The notes: generated from the sequence alone by a model not told the origin. A stretch of DNA of 36,943 nucleotides from Campylobacter vulpis (GCF_014217995.1 NZ_CP041618.1:1-36943); one strand, 5' to 3'; counted from the first letter of the stretch, positions 1 to 9,179 are shown. Program-made: numbers and translations.

Positions 1-3000
1 ATGCGGAAAACAAAAAGACAAATTGAAGATGAAAAGTATTATGGTGGCAAAAGCCTATTTGATTTTATAGAATTAGAATTTTCACAAGGAGAAGAAAATG
101 AGCAACAGAATGGAGAATTATCCCAACATAGAGAAACTGCAAATGGCGTTGAACGAATTAGCGTTTCATCAAGTTCATCAAGCTTGGATAGACAAGAAAA
201 TTCCACAATACAGCTTGATAATACTAGAGAGATGGGCGGAACTTTATCCAAACACCATCAAGAATCTAGGAATGTCAGAACTAATGACACTAGCATTACC
301 ACAAGCACAAATGGAACTACAAATTTTAGAGAGCAAGGAAGCGGAGGAAATGAGAGAGCAGGGACTAACGGATATGGAGATACTAACCCAAACTCAAATC
401 AATCTCAATCAATTCATAGCGATAGAACCACAGATTTATTCTCCTTTGTTTCAAGAAATGATGATGAGAGACAAGGAGCAAATGCAAGAAGAAACAATCA
501 ACAATCAGTATTGGAATCTACAACAAGAGATGATGACTTTGAAAGAAGAAATTTCAAATCTGGGCAAAAACTAGATTTTACAGCCGATGATGAAATCTAT
601 CTTGGCTCTTTGAAAGATAGATTTCAAAAAAATATCCACGCCATTAAACTTTTAAAAACCATAGAGCAAGAAAATCGCTACGCCACTAAACAAGAGCAAG
701 AAATTCTCAATAGATTTTCAGGTTGGGGTGGAATTCCACAAGCTTTTGACCACCAAAATAAAGAATGGGAAAAAGAGTTTAAAGAACTTATCTCTACACT
801 AGATTACACAGAATACGAAAACGCAAAACTATCTACCTTAGACGCTTTTTATACTCCAAAAATTGTCATTGATACAATTTATCAAGGACTTAATCATTTG
901 GGCTTTAATAATGATAAACACACGAAAGAAATCTTTGAGCCAAGTGCAGGAATAGGCTCGTTTTTATCTTATGCTAAAAATTACAGCAATAATTATCACT
1001 TTACTTGCATTGAGCTTGATAGCATAAGCTCAAATATTCTAAAATCTTTACACCCTAATCAAACAATTTATAATAAAGCCTTTGAACATCACTTGTTTGA
1101 TAAGCCTTATGATGCTTTTATAGGCAATCCACCCTTTGGTCAAAAAAAGGTTCTAGACCCAAATGATACAACACTTAATAAATCAAGTGTGCATAATTAT
1201 TTCATTGGCAACGCCATTAAAAATTTGAAAGAAGATGGAATTGCTGCCTTTGTAGTGTCAAGTTATTTTTTAGATTCTAAAAATAACACTATAAGAGATT
1301 ATATCGCGGAACAAGCAACATTCTTAGGTGCTGTAAGATTACCAAACAATGCTTTTAAAAAAAGAGCCAACACTGAAGTTACCACAGATATTATCTTTTT
1401 TAAGAAAGGCAAAGATTTAAATATTGACAATAAATGGCTAGAGAGCGTGGAATATTATGAGGATCGTTTTGATGAGGCGGAAAAGAGAGGTTTAAATCAT
1501 AATATTTTCAGCTATTTTAGAATTAATGAATATTTTAAAAATAATCCTCAAAATATCTTAGGAAAAATGGATATTAAAAGCTCTCAATATGGTCATGATT
1601 TAGAATGCTTAGATGATGGTAGGGATTTAAAAATTGCTTTGGAAAATTTTGTCAAAACTTTACCTAAGGATATTTATCAATACCAAGAAACAAAAATTAC
1701 ATTGTCCTATTACAGAATTAACAAAGAATCGCCTGAATATCAAAAATATAGCCAAATTATAAGCAAATTAAAAGATGGAAATTATTTTGAGTATGGTGGC
1801 GAAATTTATATGAAAGTTAGAAGTGATGACGAGTTGGTTTTTTCAAAACCAGCCCTAAACGAACACGATAAAAGAAGAATTAAAAAACTCATCGCCATTA
1901 GAAATCAATTTAACACTCTCATTGAGTATGAAAAAAATGAAGCTAATGATGTTTTGGTAGAAAATCAAAGAAAGCAACTTAATAAACTTTATGATGATTT
2001 TGTTACCAAAGAGGGATATTTAAATAGAGAAGCAAACAAAAAAGCCTTCAAAGAAGATGTAGAAGCAAATAAAATTTTAGCTTTGGAGAAAAATTATAAT
2101 GCGGGTATTTCTAAAAATGTCGCATTAAAAGAAGGCATTGAACCTATATTGCCAAGTGCCACAAAGGCTGATATTTTTTTCAAAAGAACCATCAACGCAC
2201 AAAAAGAAATTAAAATCTCAACTCCACAAGAAGCACTTATTGCTTGCATTAATGAGTATGGAAGAATTGATTTAAATTTCCTAGAAGCCAACTTGGAACA
2301 ACCGCTAGATGAAACACTTAATACTTTAGAACAAAATAGATTAATCTTTAAAGACCACCTTAATCCCTCTCGCTTTATCTTAGCCGAAAAGTATCTTTCT
2401 GGAAATGTTAAAGCAAAATACAAAGAGGTAAAGAAGCTTATAGAAGATGGCTTTAATGAATTTGCTAATAATTTAGAAAGCTTAGAACAAGTTTTACCCA
2501 AAGACTTGAAAGCAGTTGATATTTCACTAAGCTTAGGGACAACTTGGATACCTATAAAATACTACAAACAATTTATAGAAGAAACTCTGCAAATTGATTC
2601 TAGAGACTATGATTTATTCTTATTAGAAAAAACAGGTGAGTGGAATCTTAAAGGTCTTGGACATTCCTTAAGTCCCTATGTTCGCTCACAATATGGCACA
2701 GAAAGAATAGGCTGTTTTGATTTATTTGAACACGCTTTATTGAGAAAGCCTATTCGCATTTATGATAAAAAACAAGATGAAACAGGCAGAGAATATAGGG
2801 AATTAAATCCAAAAGAAACTGCAATTGCTAATTCTAAATTAGAAAACTTAAAAAATGAGTTTGCAGAATGGATTTATAAGGATTATGATAGACGCACAGA
2901 TTTAGAAAATATCTATAATGAAAAATTTAACACAAATAAAGAACCACAATATAATGGAGAAAATTTAGAACTTCCCAATTTCAATGCTAACATTAAGCTC

Positions 3001-5808
3001 AAAAAACACCAAAAAAATGCAATATATAGGGCAATTCAAGAAAGTAACATTATTTTTGACCATCAAGTTGGTGCTGGAAAAACTTTAGTCGCAATTTGCT
3101 CTGTAATGGAGCAAAAGAGAATGGGGCTTTTAAATAAACCCTTAATCGTTGTGCCAAATCACTTAGCTAGACAATGGAATGATGAGTTTTACCACGCTTA
3201 TACAAATGCTAATATTCTAGTCGCTACAAATGATGATTTAAAAAAGGATAATAGAGAAAGATTTTTCTCAAAAATAGCTACAAATAACTATGATGCTGTT
3301 ATTATGACTCACTCGCAATTTAAATTAATCCCTGCTCCTTATGATATTATTAAAAGACAATACGAGAAAGATATTAGCATTTTGGAAGAAACCTTAAAAA
3401 GAAAGCAAGATGATGAAAATGTTATGCGATATTCCGTCAAAGATTTAGAAAAACGCATTGAGAATTTTAAGGTGAAATTGAAAGATTTGCAAACAGCACA
3501 TAAAAAATCCAAAGCGATAGATTTTTCGGAACTAGGTATCGATGCTTTAATTATTGATGAAGCACACGAATTTAAAAATCTACTCATCACAACTTCAATG
3601 GGAGATATAAGCGGTCTTGGAAATTTAAAAGGCTCGCAAAAAGCATACGACCTTTATTGTAAAACACAATATATTCACGAACAAAATAAAAAGCTCTATT
3701 TTCTAACAGGCACACCGATAAGTAATTCAATTACAGAACTCTTCACTTTACAAAGATACATACAGCCTAATACATTAAATGAAAAAGGAATAGAAAGTTT
3801 TGATTCTTGGGCTTCTACTTTTGGAGAAGTTACAAATGCTTGGGAACTTGATAGCTCTGGAATTAATTATAAAATCGTTGCGAGATTTAACAAATTTAAA
3901 AATGTCCCTGAACTTTCTACGATGTATAAAAGCGTGGCTGATATTGTAACAAATAATGATATTATGAAATATCAAAAAGACTTCGTGCCAAAACTTTACA
4001 ATGATAAGCCTATTAATATCGTTGCTCCTAGAAGTGAAGCAATAGCAGAATTTATAGGTATTCAAGATGAAAATGGAAGGTGGAACGAAGGCTCTATCGT
4101 ATGGAGAATGGAACATCAACAAGATGATATTGCTAGAAATAATCTTCTTGCTTGCACCACAGACGCTAGAAAGGCTGGACTTGATTTTAGGCTCATTAAT
4201 CCTTATTATGATGATTATGCAGATTCTAAAATCAATAAACTAATTGAAAATGTTTATGGTGAGTATAATGCGTGGAATGACGACAGGGGAACGCAATTAA
4301 TTTTTTGCGATTTATCTACACCAAAACAACATTCACAAAAAGTTGCTTTAATAGGTAACAATTTATCTCCAAAACCAAACAAAGAAGATGAATTTGTCAA
4401 TATCAATGAAACAATGGAGCAAAGTGAAGAAGAAAATCATAAAAGCCTTGATGAACTCTTAGCAGAACAATCAAAATTTGATGTTTATACTGATATTTTA
4501 AAAAAACTTGTTGCCAAAGGCATTCCACAAAATGAAATCCGCTTTATCCACGACGCAAAAACGGATTTGCAAAAAAGCCAACTTTTTGCAGATATGAATA
4601 CAGGAAAAGCTAGAATTTTAATTGGCTCAACTCAAAAAATGGGTGCTGGAACAAATGTGCAAAAAAGAATTGTAGCTTTACATCATTTAGATTGTCCGTG
4701 GCGTCCTAGCGATTTAGAGCAAAGAAGTGGTAGAGTTATAAGGCAAGGCAATGAGCTTTTTATGAGAGATCCACAAAATTTTAGAGTTAAAGAATTTAGA
4801 TACGCAACTGAAAGAACTTATGACGCTAGAATGTGGCAAGTTATTGAAAGCAAAGCAAGATCCATAGAGCAATTTAGAAAAGCTGGTGCTGATGTAAGAA
4901 CCTTAGAGGATATTACAAGCGGAGCGGCAGATGCGGCAGAAATGAAAGCAGAAGCCACAGGAAATCCACTCATCTTATTGCAGGTGCAATTAACCAGTGA
5001 TTTAAGACAAGAAGAAATGCTTTATAGTGGCTATAAAAGGCAAATTCACAATAATGAAGAAAGTCTTAAAGTCAATCTTTCAAAAATTGAATTCTTACAA
5101 AAAGATATTATTAAAATGGAAACCTTAAATGCAATCATTAAAGAAAATAATAATGAGCATTTTCAAGGAAAATACTATATCAATGATGATGAAAATATTT
5201 CCGCAAAAGACTTCATCGTCCTTAAAGATGATACTAGCGATTTAAACAAAGCTAGACAAGCGGAGCTGACAAAAAACTTTGAAAATACCATTCAAATGAT
5301 AGCAAATAACTATCAAAAAGAATATAAAGTTTTAGAATACAAAGGATTGATTATTAGCGGAGAAAAAACAGATTTAAACACCTTAAGTTTTTATGTTTCA
5401 ACTCCTGATGGTCAAACTATAATGGAGCCTGAAAATATGATTTATAAAAGAGATGACAAAACTTTTTTTACATTAGAAAATTATGTGAATTTCGGCGGTT
5501 TTATGAAAAGGCTAAATAATTTTTATAACGATTTAGAAAAATTTAGCCAATTTAATAAAAGCAAGATAGAAAGTCTTAAAAAAGAAATTGCAGAGCTAGA
5601 AAATATTACAGGAGACAACACTCCTATTTATAAGAGAAAAGACTATTTGGAGGCATTAAGAGAAGATAATCGCATTGTCATAGAAGAAATAGAAAAAATG
5701 AGTAAGCAAAAAGGTTATAAAAGTGATTTCGTGCCAAAATCTGCAAAGATTTTAGAGGATTTAAATAGGCACAATAAGATTATGAAAGACAGAGAATTGC
5801 TTATCTAA
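1..5808 (+). CDS. Giant polyvalent N6-adenine methylase / SNF2-like helicase
   Basis: This 1935-residue protein carries an adenine-methyltransferase module followed by a superfamily 2 helicase. The methylase part shows an SAM-binding motif EPSAGIG (313-319) and the catalytic NPPF (376-379). The helicase part shows Walker A GAGKT (1024-1028), DEAH (1186-1189) and motif VI QRSGRVIRQG (1574-1583). Residues 33-190 are a Ser/Thr/Asn/Gln/Arg-rich low-complexity stretch that coincides with a second reading frame. Such large MTase-helicases are typical of conjugative elements and phages (the DarB-like 'polyvalent' group) and are thought to protect or remodel incoming DNA; that role is inferred here. 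Across a circular junction its SD would be AAGGA at 36933-36937, six bases before this ATG, directly after the RHH-like gene, so it probably ends the topB-parA transcription unit. Function class is secure; target sequence unknown. Confidence 0.88.
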   Translation: MRKTKRQIEDEKYYGGKSLFDFIELEFSQGEENEQQNGELSQHRETANGVERISVSSSSSSLDRQENSTIQLDNTREMGGTLSKHHQESRNVRTNDTSITTSTNGTTNFREQGSGGNERAGTNGYGDTNPNSNQSQSIHSDRTTDLFSFVSRNDDERQGANARRNNQQSVLESTTRDDDFERRNFKSGQKLDFTADDEIYLGSLKDRFQKNIHAIKLLKTIEQENRYATKQEQEILNRFSGWGGIPQAFDHQNKEWEKEFKELISTLDYTEYENAKLSTLDAFYTPKIVIDTIYQGLNHLGFNNDKHTKEIFEPSAGIGSFLSYAKNYSNNYHFTCIELDSISSNILKSLHPNQTIYNKAFEHHLFDKPYDAFIGNPPFGQKKVLDPNDTTLNKSSVHNYFIGNAIKNLKEDGIAAFVVSSYFLDSKNNTIRDYIAEQATFLGAVRLPNNAFKKRANTEVTTDIIFFKKGKDLNIDNKWLESVEYYEDRFDEAEKRGLNHNIFSYFRINEYFKNNPQNILGKMDIKSSQYGHDLECLDDGRDLKIALENFVKTLPKDIYQYQETKITLSYYRINKESPEYQKYSQIISKLKDGNYFEYGGEIYMKVRSDDELVFSKPALNEHDKRRIKKLIAIRNQFNTLIEYEKNEANDVLVENQRKQLNKLYDDFVTKEGYLNREANKKAFKEDVEANKILALEKNYNAGISKNVALKEGIEPILPSATKADIFFKRTINAQKEIKISTPQEALIACINEYGRIDLNFLEANLEQPLDETLNTLEQNRLIFKDHLNPSRFILAEKYLSGNVKAKYKEVKKLIEDGFNEFANNLESLEQVLPKDLKAVDISLSLGTTWIPIKYYKQFIEETLQIDSRDYDLFLLEKTGEWNLKGLGHSLSPYVRSQYGTERIGCFDLFEHALLRKPIRIYDKKQDETGREYRELNPKETAIANSKLENLKNEFAEWIYKDYDRRTDLENIYNEKFNTNKEPQYNGENLELPNFNANIKLKKHQKNAIYRAIQESNIIFDHQVGAGKTLVAICSVMEQKRMGLLNKPLIVVPNHLARQWNDEFYHAYTNANILVATNDDLKKDNRERFFSKIATNNYDAVIMTHSQFKLIPAPYDIIKRQYEKDISILEETLKRKQDDENVMRYSVKDLEKRIENFKVKLKDLQTAHKKSKAIDFSELGIDALIIDEAHEFKNLLITTSMGDISGLGNLKGSQKAYDLYCKTQYIHEQNKKLYFLTGTPISNSITELFTLQRYIQPNTLNEKGIESFDSWASTFGEVTNAWELDSSGINYKIVARFNKFKNVPELSTMYKSVADIVTNNDIMKYQKDFVPKLYNDKPINIVAPRSEAIAEFIGIQDENGRWNEGSIVWRMEHQQDDIARNNLLACTTDARKAGLDFRLINPYYDDYADSKINKLIENVYGEYNAWNDDRGTQLIFCDLSTPKQHSQKVALIGNNLSPKPNKEDEFVNINETMEQSEEENHKSLDELLAEQSKFDVYTDILKKLVAKGIPQNEIRFIHDAKTDLQKSQLFADMNTGKARILIGSTQKMGAGTNVQKRIVALHHLDCPWRPSDLEQRSGRVIRQGNELFMRDPQNFRVKEFRYATERTYDARMWQVIESKARSIEQFRKAGADVRTLEDITSGAADAAEMKAEATGNPLILLQVQLTSDLRQEEMLYSGYKRQIHNNEESLKVNLSKIEFLQKDIIKMETLNAIIKENNNEHFQGKYYINDDENISAKDFIVLKDDTSDLNKARQAELTKNFENTIQMIANNYQKEYKVLEYKGLIISGEKTDLNTLSFYVSTPDGQTIMEPENMIYKRDDKTFFTLENYVNFGGFMKRLNNFYNDLEKFSQFNKSKIESLKKEIAELENITGDNTPIYKRKDYLEALREDNRIVIEEIEKMSKQKGYKSDFVPKSAKILEDLNRHNKIMKDRELLI
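98..574 (+). CDS. Overprinted 158-aa helical protein inside the helicase gene
   Basis: This 158-residue frame lies +1 relative to the helicase gene. It begins 6 bases after a perfect AAGGAG (86-91) and ends with TAA at 572-574, just where the helicase leaves its low-complexity region. Its composition is that of an ordinary protein (Met, Leu, Ile, Glu, Trp, aromatics, long amphipathic helices, e.g. the start MENYPNIEKL at residues 5-14 and an acidic helical end), whereas the helicase frame over the same DNA is a Ser/Thr/Asn/Gly string. I do not recognise a family. The combination of a good SD, a balanced composition and the exact match to the disordered segment suggests that this frame is really translated, and that the helicase N-terminus was extended through it or tolerates it. 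It could be a chance frame, but 158 codons without a stop behind an ideal SD is unlikely in DNA this AT-rich. Confidence 0.6.
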   Translation: MSNRMENYPNIEKLQMALNELAFHQVHQAWIDKKIPQYSLIILERWAELYPNTIKNLGMSELMTLALPQAQMELQILESKEAEEMREQGLTDMEILTQTQINLNQFIAIEPQIYSPLFQEMMMRDKEQMQEETINNQYWNLQQEMMTLKEEISNLGKN

Positions 5809-5840
5809 ACCAACTAAAGCTCTCATTAATATTTTTATGA

Positions 5841-5846
5841 TATAAT
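5841..5846 (+). promoter_or_regulatory. Sigma70 -10 box for the NYN gene
   Basis: TATAAT preceded by ATTTTTATGA fits the Campylobacter sigma70 style (a T-rich track, then an extended -10). Transcription would start near 5853-5856, immediately before the hairpin at 5859-5914. Confidence 0.6.
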
Positions 5847-5858
5847 TCCGCCATCATT

Positions 5859-5914
5859 AGCACATAGAGGGGTCTTTTTAGCATCATATTTTTAAATTGA
5901 CGACTCTTTGTGCT
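5859..5914 (+). promoter_or_regulatory. Structured 5' leader hairpin of the NYN gene
   Basis: The arm 5859-5874 (AGCACATAGAGGGGTC) pairs with 5899-5914 (GACGACTCTTTGTGCT) at 13 of 16 positions, in blocks of 6, 4 and 3 pairs, with a loop of about 24 U/A-rich bases. It lies at the predicted 5' end of the transcript and about 30 bases before the start codon. There is no following U-run, so it is not a standard terminator. It may be an RNA control element, or a target of the NYN nuclease encoded downstream; that is inference. Confidence 0.5.
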
Positions 5915-5944
5915 TCCAATTTAGTAAATTAGGACTACACAACA

Positions 5945-6673
5945 ATGAATTCAAACAATCCAAATATGGAATTTTCAATTATTCAGCCTAAAAAGACTGC
6001 AGTTCTTGTAGATCTCTCTTTTTTTCTTGAAAGATATAATACTCACAAGAGTATTAAAACAATGGAGGCTAAAGAATTGGCTAAGAGATTAAAAGATTAT
6101 GTGTGGGAAACCCTTAGAAGAAATGAAGATTATTTATATAGAGTTTATATTTACGATTGCGAACCGTTAGATAAAAATGTTCCTATGCCACCCATAGAAA
6201 AAACCGATAAATCTAAAAACTTAAGCAAAACTACAACATACAAATTTAGAAGCGAACTTTTAAATCACCTAAGAAAACAACCTTATTTTGCTGTAAGATT
6301 AGGTGAAATCGATGAAAATTCGTTTCAATGGAAATTTAGAGATTATGATAAATTTAGAAAAATTCTACGCAAAGAAATAGATATTGGTGAGCTTACAAAC
6401 GAAGATTTTGTTTTAGATATTAAACAAAAGGGTGTCGATATGAAAATAGGACTTGATATTGCAACTTTAGCAAATAAACATCAAGCCGAAAAAATAATTT
6501 TAATCACAGCAGATAGTGATTTTATCCCTGCTGTTAAGCACGCCAGAAAAGAAGGAATTATTGTTCAATTAGATCCAATGAGAGTTCCAGAAACTCAAAT
6601 TAAAAAAGGTTTGTTGGAGCATATTGACATCCTTTCGTCTGTTTTTATTAATAAAAATAAAAATGGCGATTAA
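5945..6673 (+). CDS. NYN-domain (LabA/DUF88-like) putative RNase
   Basis: This 242-residue protein shows the NYN/PIN-like nuclease pattern: an early acidic strand AVLVDLSFFLER (residues 19-30), a mid segment KGVDMKIGLDIATLA with two acidic residues, and the late strand ILITADSDFIPAV, where the DSD-type acidic pair normally completes the metal site. NYN proteins are metal-dependent RNases or RNA-binding proteins; the substrate here is unknown. The SD is weak (AGGA at 5931-5934, ten bases upstream), and the long structured leader suggests translational or RNA-level control. It stands alone, facing the relaxase gene tail to tail. It could act in plasmid copy or RNA control, or in defence, but nothing in the sequence settles that. 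Confidence 0.8.
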   Translation: MNSNNPNMEFSIIQPKKTAVLVDLSFFLERYNTHKSIKTMEAKELAKRLKDYVWETLRRNEDYLYRVYIYDCEPLDKNVPMPPIEKTDKSKNLSKTTTYKFRSELLNHLRKQPYFAVRLGEIDENSFQWKFRDYDKFRKILRKEIDIGELTNEDFVLDIKQKGVDMKIGLDIATLANKHQAEKIILITADSDFIPAVKHARKEGIIVQLDPMRVPETQIKKGLLEHIDILSSVFINKNKNGD

Positions 6674-6675
6674 TT

Positions 6676-6732
6676 TTTGCTTTTATTTTATTAAACAAAC
6701 AATTAAGAAAATTAATGCTATACAAAAGCAAA
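6676..6732. terminator. Possible bidirectional terminator between NYN and relaxase genes
   Basis: TTTGCTTTT (6676-6684) and AAAAGCAAA (6724-6732) form a perfect 9-bp inverted repeat between two convergent genes. The loop is long (39 bases) and AT-rich, so the call is tentative. Confidence 0.3.
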
Positions 6733-6747
6733 GTATAAATTTATAAA

Positions 6748-8136
6748 TTATCCATCTCTTGTAATCTCATTATTCCTAGCACTTGTCCATCGCAAACTAT
6801 TATCGGCTCTTCTTCGCTCTCTTTGCTGTAACTGATTGAGTGCATTGAGGTGCAGAAGCATTTGAGTTCGTTTTGTGTCATAAACCATAGGCTGTTTGGA
6901 CAATACTCGCATAGAGTTTCTTTCTTGGGCAACTTCTCTTCGGATAGTTGATTGATTACTGAGCTCTTGTAAGACTCTCTGTCTATATTGTTTTGTATAG
7001 GCTCTCTCACTATTTACTCCTTTATTTTGTATGATTTTATATTTTTTAGCATTTGTTGTTTTAGGGATTTGTTTCAAATCTTTTTCTCTACCGATAACAG
7101 AAACATCCCAAATATGTTTTGTGAGTGTTTTGGCAACTTCTTGCCACTTATTATTAATTTTAACTTTTCTTATGATTTCATAATCTTCTTTTCCTACTAT
7201 TTTAAATCTTGCATACTCACCTCTTAAAACTTTGTTTTCTTTAACAACTCTTTCTAAATCTTGTCCCCAAATTGTAGCAATTCCTTTTTTAGTTTTATAG
7301 CTCACATAATAACTTTTCTTTGCATTTTTATCGGTGCTAAACTGATAATTTGCCTCTCCAAAATCCATAACTTGATAATAATGCATTTTTATTTGCGGAG
7401 CTTTATCAATTTGCTTTTCCCTATTTAATTTTGCAGAATACTCTTGATTTACTTCTACTTCTTTTTGCTTTTTGTTTGTAGCTTTTGCTTCAACACCTAA
7501 TTCATTTAATGCTTTTGCAAATTCCACTCTTAAATTAGCTAAATCAGCCTTTCTAGGATTAATTCTTTTTCCATTTTTATCCGCAACTTTTAAACAAATA
7601 TGACAATGCGGATTATCCGTATCTCCGTGAAAAGCAACAACAAAAAGATTATTTGGATATATTCTTTTTAAAGTTGTTATTGTGGCTTGTTGCAATTTTT
7701 CTTTTGGAGTTGTAGAATGCTCTTTCATAGAAAAAACCATATTAATAGTATGTCTTTTTTCCTTAGCACCTTCTTTATATAATGGAATAGGAGATCCTTC
7801 ATTTTTGAAAATTCTTTTAACTTCTAAAATCTCATCTTCTCCTACATATCTATCAAAATCATTTGTAATTAATTCTACATTTCCCTTGCGAGAAATATAA
7901 TCAAGATGTTTTGAAAGTGCTTGGGAATTTTTAGAACCTGAAGTAATTTTTACAACGACTTCAGTATTTTTTCTAAACATATTTTTACTAATAAGCTTAC
8001 CTGTTTTTATATCTTTAGTGTATTTATCTCTATTTTTATTGATATAGTTTAGCGGTAGCTTTGAAGCGTTTTCTATTTTAGTAAAAACTTTCCTAGCAAT
8101 TATCTCATCGTCAAATATTTTAATCGGTCTTGACAT
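6748..8136 (-). CDS. Conjugative relaxase (MOBP-like, VirD2/MobA type)
   Basis: This 462-residue protein nicks oriT and pilots the transferred strand. The relaxase core shows a tyrosine in the motif HLDYISRKG (Tyr80, probable nucleophile) and the metal-binding motif HGDTDNPHCH (His170, His177, His179). Both fit the MOBP group. The C-terminal part (about 290-462) is basic and rich in Arg and Gln, as expected for a region recognised by the coupling protein. It starts 9 bases after the MobC-like gene stops, so the two form one minus-strand operon that reads away from oriT. The nick site seen at 8785-8792 is the IncP/MOBP type, which agrees with this assignment. Confidence 0.9.
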   Translation of the reverse strand: MSRPIKIFDDEIIARKVFTKIENASKLPLNYINKNRDKYTKDIKTGKLISKNMFRKNTEVVVKITSGSKNSQALSKHLDYISRKGNVELITNDFDRYVGEDEILEVKRIFKNEGSPIPLYKEGAKEKRHTINMVFSMKEHSTTPKEKLQQATITTLKRIYPNNLFVVAFHGDTDNPHCHICLKVADKNGKRINPRKADLANLRVEFAKALNELGVEAKATNKKQKEVEVNQEYSAKLNREKQIDKAPQIKMHYYQVMDFGEANYQFSTDKNAKKSYYVSYKTKKGIATIWGQDLERVVKENKVLRGEYARFKIVGKEDYEIIRKVKINNKWQEVAKTLTKHIWDVSVIGREKDLKQIPKTTNAKKYKIIQNKGVNSERAYTKQYRQRVLQELSNQSTIRREVAQERNSMRVLSKQPMVYDTKRTQMLLHLNALNQLQQRERRRADNSLRWTSARNNEITRDG

Positions 8137-8144
8137 ATAAAAAC

Positions 8145-8690
8145 CTAAATCCTTTGATTATTAATCTCTATAATCTTTCCAAGAGAATCAGAGAGAATGT
8201 CAATCTTTGCGTTTATAGTATCAATCGTATTTTTTAAATTGTCCTCATTTATTTTTACAGAATTTCCAGCTCTAAGAATTTTCAATAGTTGATATATATT
8301 TTTGCCAACTGCATTAATTTCAGTTCTTGTTTTTATAAATTCATCTAGTTCTAAATTAGTAAAATATTTGTTTTCATTTAAAGAATTTATCAATCTAAAA
8401 CTTACCTCTTTCGAGACACTACTAAATCTATTTTGTGTAGCAATTTCTTTTAATAAATTAAATTCATCTTCGCTGATTTTTATTCTTATTTCTTTCATTT
8501 TTTTCTTTTCAAATGTATCACTATGATGATTAATAACAAGATTATTTTCTATATTATTAAAGCCATTATTTTCTTTATAATTCGCAATGATATAATTTAT
8601 AATCTTCTTAATTGAAGCTTTTGTGTTGTTCTTAATTTCATTTAAATAAATCATATTTTTTTCATCAATACTTAATAAATATTTTTTCAT
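8145..8690 (-). CDS. MobC-like relaxosome accessory protein
   Basis: This 181-residue protein has an N-terminal half resembling a ribbon-helix-helix DNA binder (KEIRIKISEDEFNLLKEIA, around 66-84) and a C-terminal segment with the pattern ELDEFIKTRTEINAVGKNIYQLLK. That pattern is typical of MobC-family proteins, which bind next to nic and help the relaxase open the DNA. It has a good SD (AAAGG, 7 bases before ATG on the minus strand) and is the first gene of the minus-strand mobilisation operon, directly beside oriT. The first 60 residues are extra relative to short MobC proteins and unassigned. Family call is fairly firm; partner choice is inferred from position. Confidence 0.75.
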   Translation of the reverse strand: MKKYLLSIDEKNMIYLNEIKNNTKASIKKIINYIIANYKENNGFNNIENNLVINHHSDTFEKKKMKEIRIKISEDEFNLLKEIATQNRFSSVSKEVSFRLINSLNENKYFTNLELDEFIKTRTEINAVGKNIYQLLKILRAGNSVKINEDNLKNTIDTINAKIDILSDSLGKIIEINNQRI

Positions 8691-8738
8691 TAAATTCCTT
8701 TAATTTTTTACTTTTAATGAGCCTCGCAGAGATATTTC

Positions 8739-8792
8739 GGCAAAGTAAGCTAAAAAAGTTATATAACTTTTTGGCGTCTTTGCCTATCCTGC
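8739..8792 (+). other. Origin of transfer (oriT) with nick site
   Basis: A perfect 20-bp palindrome, AAAAAGTTATATAACTTTTT (8753-8772), is framed by a second inverted pair, GGCAAAG (8739-8745) and CTTTGCC (8778-8784). Directly after comes TATCCTG|C (8785-8792), which matches the IncP/MOBP nick consensus YATCCTG|Y. The predicted cut is between 8791 and 8792 on the plus strand. With the 5' end leading, the genes from 8898 onward enter the recipient first and the relaxase operon last, the usual order. The region lies between the divergent mob operon and the leading-region genes. Confidence 0.8.
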
Positions 8793-8862
8793 AATTAATA
8801 ATATTTTTGCTTGATTGGCATTTTACAATATTAAGCTTTATAACGCATTAAGTTTATTTTGA

Positions 8863-8868
8863 GATAAT
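8863..8868 (+). promoter_or_regulatory. Possible -10 box for the leading-region genes
   Basis: GATAAT after TTTATTTTGA resembles a Campylobacter -10, about 30 bases upstream of the first leading-region start codon. No clear -35 is seen, which is normal in this genus. Confidence 0.4.
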
Positions 8869-8897
8869 GCAATTTTAAATTTTTACAAGGAGTTATT

Positions 8898-9179
8898 ATG
8901 CTTTATGAAAGCAAGATGATAGAAGATTTAAAGCGTGAGTATGATGAGAAATTAAAAAAATTACGCCAAAAAGAAAAAGAAAAGAAAGAGCGTATATATA
9001 AAAAACTTTCATTAGCTCTCTTAAAAGATTTTGAAGAGAGTGATAATTTTTTCAATGAATTTCATATGCTCATAGAAAAATTAAATTGCAAAAATACTAA
9101 AAATGCTCTAGAAGCAATAAGTAACTTATATAATTTTAATCAAAATATTGATACAATTAATGAAGCAAAAAAACAATAA
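8898..9179 (+). CDS. Small charged coiled-coil protein (leading region)
   Basis: This 93-residue protein has a highly charged coiled-coil N-terminus (residues 5-45, Lys/Glu/Arg-rich) followed by a short helical domain. SD AAGGAG (8887-8892) is 5 bases before ATG. I do not recognise a family. Its place as the first gene after nic and its charged helix recall small TraD/MobD-type mobilisation accessories, but that is analogy only. It is followed 26 bases later by the 207-aa gene, probably in one operon. Confidence 0.6.
   Translation: MLYESKMIEDLKREYDEKLKKLRQKEKEKKERIYKKLSLALLKDFEESDNFFNEFHMLIEKLNCKNTKNALEAISNLYNFNQNIDTINEAKKQ

Noticed and set aside
3775-4122. 115-aa minus-strand frame within the methylase-helicase gene
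   Set aside because: It is a shadow of a strongly conserved helicase region, with no SD and no neighbouring minus-strand genes.
6741-7010. 89-aa minus-strand frame at the end of the relaxase gene
   Set aside because: It overlaps the relaxase coding sequence in another frame, has no SD, and has irregular composition.
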